Source of the DNA: Owenia fusiformis | Lineage: Eukaryota; Annelida; Polychaeta; Sabellida; Oweniidae | Assembly (NCBI GenBank): GCA_903813345.2 | Contig: CAIIXF020000115.1 | Location: forward strand, 1-27,019 | Length of the DNA stretch: 27,019 nucleotides | Direction: 5' to 3' | Shown here: positions 1 through 10,119 of the stretch, piece after piece | Layout: each line of letters opens with the position of its first letter | Position numbering within the stretch: position 1 is the first letter of the stretch | Program-made: the position numbers and the translations under genes | Notes under the pieces: generated by a model | Told to the model about the DNA's origin: nothing | Database searches by the model: none | What the model saw: the letters and a program-made list of their open reading frames with translations, nothing else

Positions 1-2
1 TG

Positions 3-572
3 GCAGAATACTCAATAGACATTGGGATGGGAGCACGGGAAAGCACCATGCTCTTTTCAGTGATGGGTATCTCAAACCTGATTGGACGATTTGCGTATGG
101 ATTTATTGGAAATCATCCCTTGACCAATGATATACTTGGTTACTCATGTTCATTTTTTATATGTGGTGTAGTTACATTATTGGTACCATTCCTCACGCAT
201 TATGGAACGCTATTAGCGTACTCTGCCATATTTGGTTTCTGTTCTGCAGCATTTGGGATTCTTCTACCGGGAATTATATGTCAGTTTCTTGGATCTGAAG
301 AGTTGGCTACAGGGTATGGTGTCCTGCTGACATTTGAAGCAGTTGGGACAATGCTCGGAGGCCCAGCTGCTGGATTCATGTATGATATGCTACTTTCATA
401 CAACACCTCCTTTTTCGTTGGAGGAGGAATCATAGTCATTAGCTCAATCTGTATGATAGTTCCGTATTTGCGTGGAAAACGACATGGCTTAAACACGTTA
501 GAAGTAGTTAGTAATGAAAATGAAAATGAAAATATGTTGATGGAAAAAGGATCAAATAACGCTAGCACTTGA
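3..572 (+). CDS. Monocarboxylate transporter-like (SLC16/MFS), last exon, 5' end outside window
   Basis: This is the C-terminal half of a major-facilitator transporter of the SLC16 (MCT) family, which carries monocarboxylates or related solutes across the plasma membrane. The frame is open from the left edge (GCA at 3) through a TGA at 570-572. The phrase MGISNLIGRFAYGFIG is the MCT-type start of the second six-helix bundle. Hydrophobic segments follow, with glycine-rich helices such as AVGTMLGGPAAGFMYD and FFVGGGIIVISSICMIV, covering about the last five helices. The protein ends in a short hydrophilic cytosolic tail with an Asn-Glu repeat (NENENEN). The ATG at 27 is internal, because the upstream codons (AEYSIDIG) continue the family match. 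The subfamily (MCT12/14-like or another) and the substrate cannot be told from this fragment. The family is fairly sure. Confidence 0.85.
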   Translation, partial: AEYSIDIGMGARESTMLFSVMGISNLIGRFAYGFIGNHPLTNDILGYSCSFFICGVVTLLVPFLTHYGTLLAYSAIFGFCSAAFGILLPGIICQFLGSEELATGYGVLLTFEAVGTMLGGPAAGFMYDMLLSYNTSFFVGGGIIVISSICMIVPYLRGKRHGLNTLEVVSNENENENMLMEKGSNNAST

Positions 573-640
573 TACATCAAGAAAATTCGAGAGACAAGAA
601 ATGAGTTCTATTACATTTACATATGCAAGAAACAAGTTTA

Positions 641-646
641 AATAAA
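641..646 (+). terminator. Poly(A) signal for the transporter gene
   Basis: A canonical AATAAA lies 69 bases after the TGA of the transporter frame. A second AATAAA at 801-806 could serve as an alternative distal signal. Confidence 0.55.
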
Positions 647-649
647 ATT

Positions 650-1741
650 AACATTGTGTAAAGCGTCATGGAACATAAAAATTGAGGTTTGTCCATCCAT
701 ATATCTGATTTTCCTTTCAGAGGATTTTTTTCAAAAGGAAAACTCTCCTCAAGTAAGGGGAGTTAATCTCAGATTAGAGAAACTTCAATTTTGTACCAAT
801 AATAAAATCTTTGGTCTATGATGTAGGGAACTTGCTTAAGCCTAAGCTACTTCCTTAAGAAATAGCTTGTAGACAATTGAGCGTAAATCAAAAGTAAAAG
901 TAAAACGTCTTTTGGTTCAATAATATTTTCCTGAGAGTTTCTCCGTAATTCCGTAACCTTGAAAGTAAAAATTCAAAATATTTTGAGTTAAAATTTTGGA
1001 AAAATCTGCGGTTGCTTTTTAAAATTTTAAATAATTTCTAAATCAATTTCAAAAATCAAAAATTGATTTTATTTGATATATGTGCTTGATTTTGTGTTTG
1101 TCTCACTCTTGAACAGTAGAAACTTTATTAGAATTCCATGTTTCACTGTACATGTATTTTCACTGCTTTTCACTGGCTTTCTAGTTTGTTTAATTACTCT
1201 GCCAAATAACTATTCTGGTAGTCTAGAGAAACATAACTGATTTAGAATAAAACATATGGTAATATTATATGTATTATTTTGATATTAATAAATTTGGAAA
1301 TAAGGAAACTCACTCAATAACCGAGTATAAACTATTGTTATTTTGATTGTCTAATATTTTAAACTAAACACCTGCTATGATATGAACAGTGGTTTCGTAA
1401 ACACGAATGCAATGTTAGTTGCGTATAGTTAGTTGCGTATCTGACGATGCATTAAAAGGGTAAAAGGGTAGGAGGTCCTATTAATCTATGGTCGTACTCT
1501 CCATTGATTAATATGGAGTCCTCTTTCTCTTATTATCTTAAACACAATCAGGGCCAGTAAGGGCCTTTAAAAAGGGGACCATAATCCCTGGGGTAACATA
1601 ATTTCTTTCACAGCGGCATAGTGCCAAGAACTGGACTAATATGGTGTAACTGTTATTCTTATATTTTAATTCATGTATTTTCCATACGGAAAAATGTTGA
1701 GCGTAACTAAATGGCTCTTTTAAAACAGTTTACAACATCGG
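650..1741. other. Intergenic, AT-rich, no gene seen
   Basis: All frames are broken by frequent stops. Apart from the possible distal poly(A) signal at 801 and the dispersed repeat at 1546-1616, I see nothing definable. Low-complexity A/T runs dominate 900-1350. Confidence 0.6.
1546..1616 (+). repeat. Dispersed repeat, copy A (inverted partner at 8750-8819)
   Basis: The segment contains AATCAGGGC, AAGGGGACCATAATCCC and ATTTCTTTCAC, in that order. The reverse complement of 8750-8819 contains the same blocks in the same order with small changes between them. The two copies lie about 7.2 kb apart in opposite orientation. No terminal repeats or target duplication could be set, so the family is unknown. 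Confidence 0.6.
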
Positions 1742-2140
1742 AGAAAGGTTGGCCATGAGTATGTCAGTGAGGTGCAGACAAGTTGTTCATATAAATTGCA
1801 ATTTAAAATCAATTTTCATTCAAACCAATGGTATAGAAATATTTAGAATGATACACATATATTGTACTTTTTTAATCCACCAACATTGCTTTGTGTATTT
1901 AGAAAAGGATTTATCAGAAAAAAAATTGATAACTTTTGAAGAAAATATGGCACTCTGAATCATGATATCACATTAATATTTAAAACAAGATAAAACTTAT
2001 TTTCAACCTACGATAGATAGACACACAATTTTGCTTCATTTTGAAACATTAAAGCATATTGAAAGCACATTTAGATTATATTTGTTCGAGAAAAGATTTG
2101 ACAATTTTTGAAAACAATATTTTGCCACCTGAATAACATT
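1742..2140. repeat. Duplicated 3' flank of the receptor-like gene (empty-site copy)
   Basis: This segment matches 18938-19012 plus 20565-20863, downstream of the second paralog. Shared blocks include GGTTGGCCATGAGT, GAAATATTTAG followed by AATGATACA, CTACGATAGATAGACA and TATATTTGTTCGAGAAAAGA. It is noncoding; a short open frame at 1749-1958 is not conserved. In this copy GAAATATTTAG runs straight into AATGATAC, so it preserves the pre-insertion site of the DNA transposon at 19013-20564. The segmental duplication therefore covered the gene and about 0.5 kb beyond it. Confidence 0.75.
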
Positions 2141-2157
2141 GCTGACTGATCATCGCA

Positions 2158-2173
2158 GGGGGGGGGGGGGGGG
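2158..2173. repeat. G16 homopolymer tract
   Basis: There are sixteen consecutive G on the plus strand, about 75 bases past the minus-strand poly(A) signal of the receptor-like gene. It could fold as a G-quadruplex, but may be simple slippage; assembly length at such runs is unreliable. Confidence 0.8.
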
Positions 2174-2247
2174 ATCTTCTGGATCTTGAAGCCCTGTGAT
2201 CGGAGGATGATGAGAAGAAAATGCTTATTAATGTGATACATTCAATT

Positions 2248-2253
2248 TTTATT
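2248..2253 (-). terminator. Poly(A) signal of the receptor-like gene
   Basis: AATAAA on the minus strand (TTTATT on plus), 54 bases after the stop at 2307-2309. It supports a real mRNA end just after the cysteine-rich domain. Confidence 0.6.
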
Positions 2254-2306
2254 GTCTGCTATTTTGTATCATATACATCTACTACATGGTAAAAATTACT
2301 GGCATA

Positions 2307-5300
2307 TCATATTTTCACACAGTTAAAGCATTTGAATTCCTCCTCAAATGGAATACATGCATCACATTTTGTGTATTCATCCCTCCTTGTCTGTGAACAG
2401 TTCCAACACTTATTCTTACAGTTCCAACGCTTATTCTTACTTCTACCCAATCTACATCTTTTACAGAAATAGCCACTCCATTCTGAAAAACCCAAATCTT
2501 AAGATTGAGTATAGTGTCTTGTGATATTACAAAGATGAGTCTTTAAGTTTAAGTCACAGATAGGTGTCTCTAGTTATATTTTTACGATTACTTGATAATT
2601 TTAGTGAAAATATCTTACTTTTGGGACATTCAGATCGTGGCAAGTTGTCGTAATAGCCGCCCTCTGGAAAGCTTGAATGTTTCGGATCTGGTGTATAAGT
2701 CCTTCCCTCTGTGCCTGATCTACCAATCTGAAATGTGAATGATTTGAATGAATAAAGAATGATAAGAAAAAGTCATTGTACATTATGCACATATGTACAT
2801 ATATGGAAAAATCCCCAAAAATGAAATAGCATGTTATATTGCATTAGTCTTTTTAAATCAGCGCTCTTTGCTTTCCTAACATTATATATAGGTCGTTACC
2901 TTGATTGGAGTCCCATCCTTTTGCCAGTAGTAAAAATTATAAGCCCTGTAACTCTCCCGATCACGAATTGCAACATCTTGGCCTACAATGTACAACTTTG
3001 GAAATTTTTACTGTACTCTAAAATGAATATTGCTTTATATCATGGCATAAAACAGAAGGAGTCCGCTAAATAAGAAATTTGCATTTTAAATTTTAAAAGT
3101 GCCTAGCTGTTGTCAAGCTCCACCCACTTATTTTATGACTGATATTCCAATTTAGGTGTTGGTGTTAGTGGTAAGTGATTGGCATCTGCTACAAATTGCT
3201 TCATTTTAATTACTATTTGGAGGAAGTGACATTTTGACAGAAATGATATTAAATGTCATATACCATCAATGCCCGTGAAGCACATGTTGTCCAAAGCTTC
3301 TGTAAATTCCACTCCAAATGCAGTACCAAAGTCAACACATACAGCTGTGGCGTTTCTGCCACACTTCTCTTTAAATCTCTCAGTTGTAGCTTTGCCGAGC
3401 GCAAAAACGGCATTTATTACCTGCAGTACGAATGTGTCTTGGCTATATGTCGGAAGATCTGTTAAAATCATGTAAGTTGAACAGTTGTTATCACAATTGA
3501 ACTTTTCTTTGAAGTACAAGTCAGTGTGAACACTTCGGGAAGAAGGTTTACCAAATCTGCAGAAAAAAGTAAACCAATATTGAAGTACATATGTGCAGAA
3601 TAGGTTTTTATGATTATTGATTTGTCCACAATCTTGCCCGAGCTTTAACATAATAATTATATCAAATGCCTGGTCGCCTGTTCTCCACAAGGGACTAAAG
3701 TTATTGTACATTAGTATTTTTTATTTTCACTTTATTATGTTACTCTATGTTAAAGTACATACTTTAATGAACCTAAAATTGATATCTCACCTAAGTTTTG
3801 ACATATGCACATTAAAACGTTTGACAGGTTCTCCATACAGACCTATTGATATTGAGCCTTTGGCTGCCTTTTCATAACCTTGAACAAAACTTTCAGTTCT
3901 TCCCCATCCCTCTGCCCCAATCAATATGAGACCTGCAAGTTATAGACATATACATCAACATTTGAAGGTTTTTTATTCATGTGAAAATAATAATTTTTTA
4001 CTCATTAATAAAAATGAATAAACAATTCGATAATTCAGTAGTTTTCCAAGTAATTTCAAGTGCTTATACCGAATATAGCCAAAAGGTGGCACTGATGAAT
4101 GGGAGGGCAGTCTGAGGGTTGGTATGTACCAGATGAATTTTATTTAAACATTTAAGAAATGAACTAACGTTTTCCCTTTGGATTTCGAAGGTATTTTTCC
4201 TTGGTTTCTAGTAATGCTCTTACATGGAAATTTGATGCCAAATGCAAAACGATATCAGTCTTGGAGGTGGTGTTTATAATAGCTGAAATTATTTGTTCGT
4301 AGTGATACATCCGCCGTGTGACCTGAAAATGAGTAATACATGTTTTAAATTGTTTAAGTTCTGCAGGATTACCTTTTGAGGTATGTTCACATGTTTGTAT
4401 ATCTTTATGGCTTCCCCATGTTATTTTCAGGTACATATAACTCATTTTATGCATGGTCTTCATTTCTATTGCACTTTGAAATAGGGCTATACGTCGTCGT
4501 CTTGTGCCGACTGAAGGGGATCTGGGCAGGCGGGCGCCACATAAACCAAATCTTGTCATCAGGATCGCCACTTACCTGTTCAACTTGACGTTTTACAGAT
4601 GAAAGCGCAGACTACTGCCAAGATCTGATTAGGTTTAGAGCGTGCTGGGTAAATTACTTAGTGGCCATTTTGAATTTGTCCAAAAAACACTTAACATTTT
4701 ACAGATACAAAACCTAACCTGATTAGGTTTTGGGCATGCTGGGTAAATTACATGTCGACCATTTTGGTCTACAAAGTGTGATATTTATCATTGTGTATCT
4801 AGGCTTATCTTGTTTAGTTTTAGATAAAGAGGGTTATTAGATGTTTTAATATATAAATAGGAGGAAATTCAGTGATCTACATTTTTGTAAAAATTCTAAA
4901 AGTTCTTACATTGTAGAAGAGTATTTACCGTCAAGCATGCAAAAAAGATGTAGACAATCAGGACAGAAAAAATCAACATACAGGATTATCTGTTAAAACA
5001 TAGAAAATTTCACTTACATCTAACATGTGGGTAGAGGATATGCACCTCCCTTGTTCTTCCTTTTCAAATGTTCCTTTGAATGAATTGGCCAAGTCTCTGG
5101 CATACGATGACTCATCTTCAACAATAACATGAACATTGGGCCAACCAAGACTCATGAAAAATGCTGCAAAAGCAGGCCCCTACAAATACATAAAAATGAT
5201 AATGTTTATGATCTCTTAGATAAAAAGGCATCCATTTACATTTTTTTTATTTATTGAATAGAAAATATTCTGGTATTTCGGAGCATGCTATTTTACCAAG

Positions 5301-6191
5301 ATATATCTTGAATTTTGCAAAACTGATTTTTAGCTTAAAATCTGCTAAATCTCTGAGAAGATAAAGTTATTGAAAAAACAGAATTTAATACGCTTCCAAA
5401 GATCATTTTCCATAATACGTAAAGACATTTAGTACAAAATTGCTCTAGGCAATCTTGGCTTCAGGGAATATTCCTCTTGAAAGATGCACAAGTACCCACA
5501 ACAGTAGAATTAAATATGTGTATAATGCATCTTGATAATGTGTCTACTTCTCTACTTGTGCAACCAATGGCTTACCACAGCATGTATCTGGCACCTTGTT
5601 CAGCAGAAAATTGATGGATACTATCTCAGAGCAAAAATCAATTAAATTTCCTACCTGCTTACTGTCCGATGGTACAGTTCTGACAACATACGGGAACCTA
5701 GTTCTATCACTTAACTGAGGGCTCGTAGCAAATGGAGCCACTAAAGCTGTCTTTGTAGTCTTCAAATATTCTGCAACTTTCATAGTTTTGTCACTGGTTT
5801 CGGAAGCAACAAATCCAACAACTTGATCAGGGCCAATACGGACACCAGTTGAATCATGGACCAACAGATCACCTTCGTAAAATTCTCTAATTACTTTCAG
5901 TCCATGTTCTGCTGATGAACAGTCATCCATAAAAATTGCACCAATTTTGACACCTAGGTCTTCAAACTGACCTCGATGCCTGTTTATATGTTTAAGAGCA
6001 AGGTCAACAGCTTCCATATATTGGAAATGTCTTAATGTAATGTCTTTGCACCCATTCTCTGTGAGACCAAACATTACCATGATGTACAAATCACCATCTA
6101 TGACATGATGAGAAGGATATGGTAGAGATGTGTCCGCAATCATGGCCAATGACAAAATTGCCAATACTTTAGTGAGAGTGGATCTCCTCAT
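2307..6191 (-). CDS. Secreted class C GPCR-like ectodomain: Venus-flytrap + cysteine-rich domain, no 7TM (8 exons, 551 aa)
   Basis: Coding exons (complement): 5655-6191, 5018-5179, 4169-4322, 3791-3932, 3264-3556, 2900-2982, 2619-2727, 2307-2482. All introns are GT-AG, exon-end phases are 0,0,1,2,1,0,1, and the sum is 1656 nt. Residues 1-22 form a signal peptide. Residues 33-490 match the mGluR-type ligand-binding domain: Cys48 and Cys91 (loop disulfide pair), SETSDKT, FATSPQLSDRT, VRTVPSD, GAEGWG and VINAVFALGKA. By alignment from memory, the alpha-amino-acid contacts are mostly kept (Ser133, Thr156, Asp176, Tyr205, Asp to Glu292). The two positions that grip the glutamate side chain in mGluR1 (Arg78, Lys409) become Tyr58 and Gly409. 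Residues 491-548 are a class C cysteine-rich domain with ten Cys. TAA follows three residues later, so the protein is probably secreted. A paralog (21124-23491) stops at the same point. The ligand is unknown; an amino acid other than glutamate is my inference. Confidence 0.85.
2397..2438. repeat. 21-bp tandem duplication inside exon 8
   Basis: Two 21-bp units (2397-2417 and 2418-2438) share the core ACAGTTCCAAC and CTTATTCTT and differ at one base. In the protein they give WNC-KNK-CWNC, adding a tenth cysteine (Cys515) to the cysteine-rich domain. The paralog's exon has a single unit and the canonical nine cysteines. Confidence 0.8.
4588..4770. repeat. Two-unit tandem repeat in intron 2 of the receptor-like gene
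   Basis: Two units of about 105 bp share, in order, TTTTACAGAT, CTGATTAGGTTT, GCTGGGTAAATTAC and CCATTTTG. The first is near 4590-4672 and the second near 4696-4767. They are noncoding and of unknown family. Confidence 0.65.
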
Positions 6192-6230
6192 AGTTTTCCT
6201 ATTAGAGAAATGAAAATATGATTATTTAAC
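6192..6230 (-). promoter_or_regulatory. Probable 3' splice site in the 5' UTR of the receptor-like gene
   Basis: On the minus strand a pyrimidine-rich stretch TTTCATTTCTCTAATAG ends at 6199, seven bases before the ATG at 6191-6189. This looks like an acceptor, so a noncoding first exon and the promoter probably lie further right, somewhere past 6230. No clear donor or TATA box was identified. Confidence 0.45.
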
Positions 6231-9200
6231 ATGTTTGCATAAAAGGTGTAATCAGTAGAGGTGTCACACCGACCCGAAGTTGACCCAAATCTTTGGTCAC
6301 AAGGCTCGGGTTGGGTTAGAAACAACAAGTGTCCAATTTCGCGTCAGGTCAGAACACACGTAAAAGGTACTGTTTTTCACAACCTAAACGTGAACGTAAG
6401 TGATGCATTTGTATGGGCGATTGGCCATACGTATGGGTTTGCGTTTCGATTTTACATGCTAGATTGTTTGCTGCAATTTTCCTGAATTCATACTAGTATT
6501 CAGCATTAAAGTGTACTTAATTTCCCTGATTTGATTTGATTTAATTTCATTGTTAAGGAAATAAGTGAAGACAAGATAAGCTTTCCAATGGTATGCTGAA
6601 TGAGTGACAAACTGTTCTAAATCAAAATGGAACACCGTAACCAGTTAGACCAGATGTGGAAATCTTTATAGTTTCTTATTAAAGTTCGGTGTTACACTTC
6701 CTTTCTCAGTTCCCAAAGATAATCTACTTTTCTAGCATTTATATGAGATTAAATAAATTCATTTGTTCCTTTTACAATCATACTTCAAACACTAAACCTC
6801 AGAAACTTTTGAGCCTGATTCATAAAGTGTGACCAATTAATACCGATACTGACCAGACTTACCCGTGTATCCTTTATAGAAGATATGGTTGAATTGGCCT
6901 TTATTTTGTTCCTGATAAACTGCGTTCTAATGAATGCTCATATCATTATGTTGCTTTCCCCAGGATGCGCCTGTCGACAAATACAGGATGGGCCAAAAAT
7001 GTGCAGATATTCTTTTCTTTGCATGGAATTTTTTATGCTAAGATTTTTGACAGAAGTGCAGAGTTTTGAAAAGACTTGGCAAAAGACGGATGTCGAGATA
7101 ATAAATGTATTCTGGCGTATCTGTTTCACCGTGGTATTCGTCAAGACTCATGCAAAAGGACCAGATATATTATTCAACCTGCCAGAGAGACATTTAGTTA
7201 GGGTGTTTATTATATTTTGAAGTTATAAATTGTATATTACAAATATCATGTGAGACAAATTATTAAGATAAAAGAAAAAATGATTCAGCATCAAAAAAAC
7301 GTGATTGGGATAATCTGCCCGTATATTGAAAACTATTCTGAGATAATATTTGTGGTAAAAAAGATTAGCCAAGTGCTAACTTGAGCCTACATTTTTCATG
7401 TTTTAAATTTATTTATTTTTATATTTATTTCTCATATCATCCCTTATAGGGTATATTAAGTATGCAAACTTAACTTAAAATATAACATTTATAAATGCCA
7501 CAAATTAAAGAAGTTGTTATTTATAAATGCATGAAATAAGGCAATATTCATCCAAGTTTTTACCTGACTCATTCAAATATAGATATGATTGTGCTTTGTT
7601 GGGATTGATTGTATAATTTGATTGCTGCATCACTTGCAAAAATATGTCTAAAGTCCATGTATTTTCAAAAAGGTAAAGCAAAATAAACAATATGGATCTT
7701 TTTCAGCATCACCCTGTATAATATTTATGCAATGAACAGAATACAGTTTGTATTGACATTTTTATATTTCAGTGATGTTTATTTATCATGCTTCATTTAT
7801 TTTTTGTAGATAAATTGCACATAAGTTCGCTCAACTACCAAGCAAATAAAGGTAGACTGTAAACTATGTAAATCTTCTAAAACGTTTAAATCTTATACAT
7901 CTCGTAAAAATACATGTTTTAAATTTATCATATTAAGTTAAAATGGTGAAAAAACATTGAAAATGTTGAATATATTATTTAAAGGAACATATAGGAAAAA
8001 ATGTTGCTGTTTGTTTTATTATTATATTTAGTTGTGAAACAACTATATTGTAGTATTGAATCGCCAATTCTTCATAAAATGGCACATCCCTATCCGATCT
8101 GTAGATAAAAGCCTGTCTTTAAAATCGATGTGTGGATGTTCCCAAAACATTTCTGCTATGTTCTGTTTGGATTGAAAACAGATGAGATGGGCTTCCAGTA
8201 TTAGCCTGCGTTATGATTTATAAATTGCCTGAAATAACTTAATATAGAATAATCGTATTAGGTCACCATACTCAGTAAGGTCTGTACTATACAGTATACG
8301 CGTGGTGGCTTTAATACAGTTTTTTTTAATTTCCAAGATCCAGGAAAAAGATCCAGGATCTGATATGCACATATCACATTTATCAACCTTTTCTGCCTAA
8401 CAAAATATTATATGTTGTTTTTTTTATTGAAAAGGTAAAAGATACACCAAAGAGCGCACCCCTCGTTACTTTGACCTACTTTTGACCCCATTTGACCTAC
8501 TTTTTTAGGTTTTAATAGACCGTCGTTGAAAGTTTTGAATGACCTGCAATATGGTACCTTAATTTTTACTTAGCACTTTAACTTTGGAAACGCCAGGGGG
8601 TCATCTGACGGTCTGGCCCTGTTGACCCTGCCTGTTAGTGTTATGATATTTTTGACTACAATGACAAATGAGTAAAATAGTTTTTAAGTCATGAAAAGTA
8701 AAAAATCTTTCCAGTTTCAAGCCTCGTGTACATGTACACATCGTTTACGACCCGGTGTGAAAGAAATGATGGCCCCCCGGGATTATGGTCCCCTTTCTTA
8801 ACGGCCCTTGCCCTGATTCAATTACCGGCTGCCGATTGACTGTATATTTGCCCGCTATTTTATCTTAAAAATATTGACAGTGCAGGTATTCATACCATTC
8901 GTATTTAAATGAGTTGACTTCAAATGATAAAATATGGCAATTGAATATATGAATACTAGATGAGCCTTACCTGAATCCAACAATGCTATTCTTCTAGTGA
9001 AATGAATATTTAGGGCTTTAAACTGATATTTTGTGGATTGTGATGACCCTTGACTTTAATTTACATCTCTCAAATCAATTTAATGCATGTGCCCGTTCGG
9101 AATGCTTTACCTCTATGTGGGTCTGGGGAATGCCATCTATACACATGACTCGGCGTTATCAAAAAAGGATAATTTGTTTAAAAATTATATTCAACGTTTT

Positions 9201-9769
9201 CCTCTAGTATAATTCTTACAATGTGAAAGCAAACACTGCTCGTGGAGAATTCTTCTAGTGAATAACTAAAAAAGCCAAATTGCTCACAAGGAATATGTAG
9301 ATAAATCAGAAAAATAAATATTTACCCAATATTTTCCTTTACACTAAGGCTTATGCCGTGGTCTCATTTGTTCCAATTTCCAGTACCGGTGCCCGGCCGA
9401 TAAGTATATTTTGTTCAAAACTGAATACAACTAAATGTTACCCAGGCAAAAGAGAAACAGTGAAATCTGTAGAGTGGAACATCTGTAGAAGTGGGAACAC
9501 CTCTGTTAGTTGAACACTTCAGTCTCAGGATCAAATGACTTAATAATGTTAAATGAACCTCAATAACAGAATAAGTGGAACACATTCCAAGTGAAAAAAA
9601 TATTTTAGAGGTACCAAAGGTGTTCCACTTGGACATGTTTTAGTGTACTCCATTAGCAGGATAAAACTAGGTTTCAATAAAATATAGAAAATGTATTTAT
9701 TTTGTAAATAGAGATAGTAGCCCGGACAAAATTGTTCAATGGTCACTTTTTCTTTAATAACTTTTTTAA
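6231..9769. other. Intergenic, no supported gene; scattered repeat fragments
   Basis: No frame here has recognisable coding content. The longest (6885-7220 +, 111 codons) matches no family I know and lacks codon structure. Visible fragments are a GGGTTGGGTT/CCCGAA-rich patch near 6260-6330, TACAGGATGGGCC at 6988 facing CACCCTGTATAAT near 7711 (a weak inverted-end pair), and TTTGACCTACTTTTGACCCC near 8480-8510. The dispersed repeat at 8750-8819 is listed separately. The rest is plain AT-rich sequence. Confidence 0.55.
8750..8819 (-). repeat. Dispersed repeat, copy B (inverted partner at 1546-1616)
   Basis: The reverse complement carries the same ordered blocks as copy A: AATCAGGGC, AAGGGGACCATAATCCC and ATTTCTTTCAC. 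The internal spacing differs by a few bases. Confidence 0.6.
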
Positions 9770-10076
9770 TTTTCAGTATTATCAAAATCTGATTACATAC
9801 TTGAAACTAAGTAAAACTAGAGTAAAAGGTGGCAGCATGACCTTTTAGGCCTATGACGATCTTTAAATATTAACTCTCAACTGAACATTCAAATTCACGA
9901 AATATGCTGCCATTTTGAACAAATATGAGGCAAAATGGTGAATTATGTATTTGCGTCACTCATACTATGAATGCCTCAAATATCAACAAATTAAGAGATG
10001 TTCCTTAAATATTTTTTGTATGTCAGAACTTCACTCTAGTTTTCAAGTATGTAATCAGATTTTGATAATATAGAAA
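9770..10076. mobile_element. Foldback/MITE-like element with ~45-bp inverted ends
   Basis: The left arm (about 9770-9829) and the reverse complement of the right arm (about 10031-10076) share ATTATCAAAATCTGATTACA continuing into TACTTGAAA, then ACTAGAGT. The left arm carries about eight extra bases between the last two blocks. The ~200-bp centre is noncoding. A target duplication was not convincing. It is either a short nonautonomous DNA element or an inverted duplication. It ends only ~40 bp from the LTR element. Confidence 0.65.
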
Positions 10077-10119
10077 ATGCAGATTGATTTATGTTGTTAA
10101 ATATTATATTTATGAATAC

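Noticed and set aside
1749-1958. 69-codon open frame in the duplicated 3' flank
   Set aside because: The frame is not kept in the copy at 18938/20565; the similarity is at DNA level only.
4164-4571. 135-codon minus-strand frame taken as one exon
   Set aside because: Only 4169-4322 is exon 3, with acceptor TTTTCAG and donor GTTAGT; the upstream part is intron 2.
6885-7220. 111-codon plus-strand open frame
   Set aside because: No family match, poor codon structure, surrounded by repeats and absent from the duplicated gene units; likely chance.
8480-8510. TGACC half-site cluster resembling nuclear-receptor elements
   Set aside because: Three short half-sites in low-complexity sequence with no nearby gene start; expected by chance.
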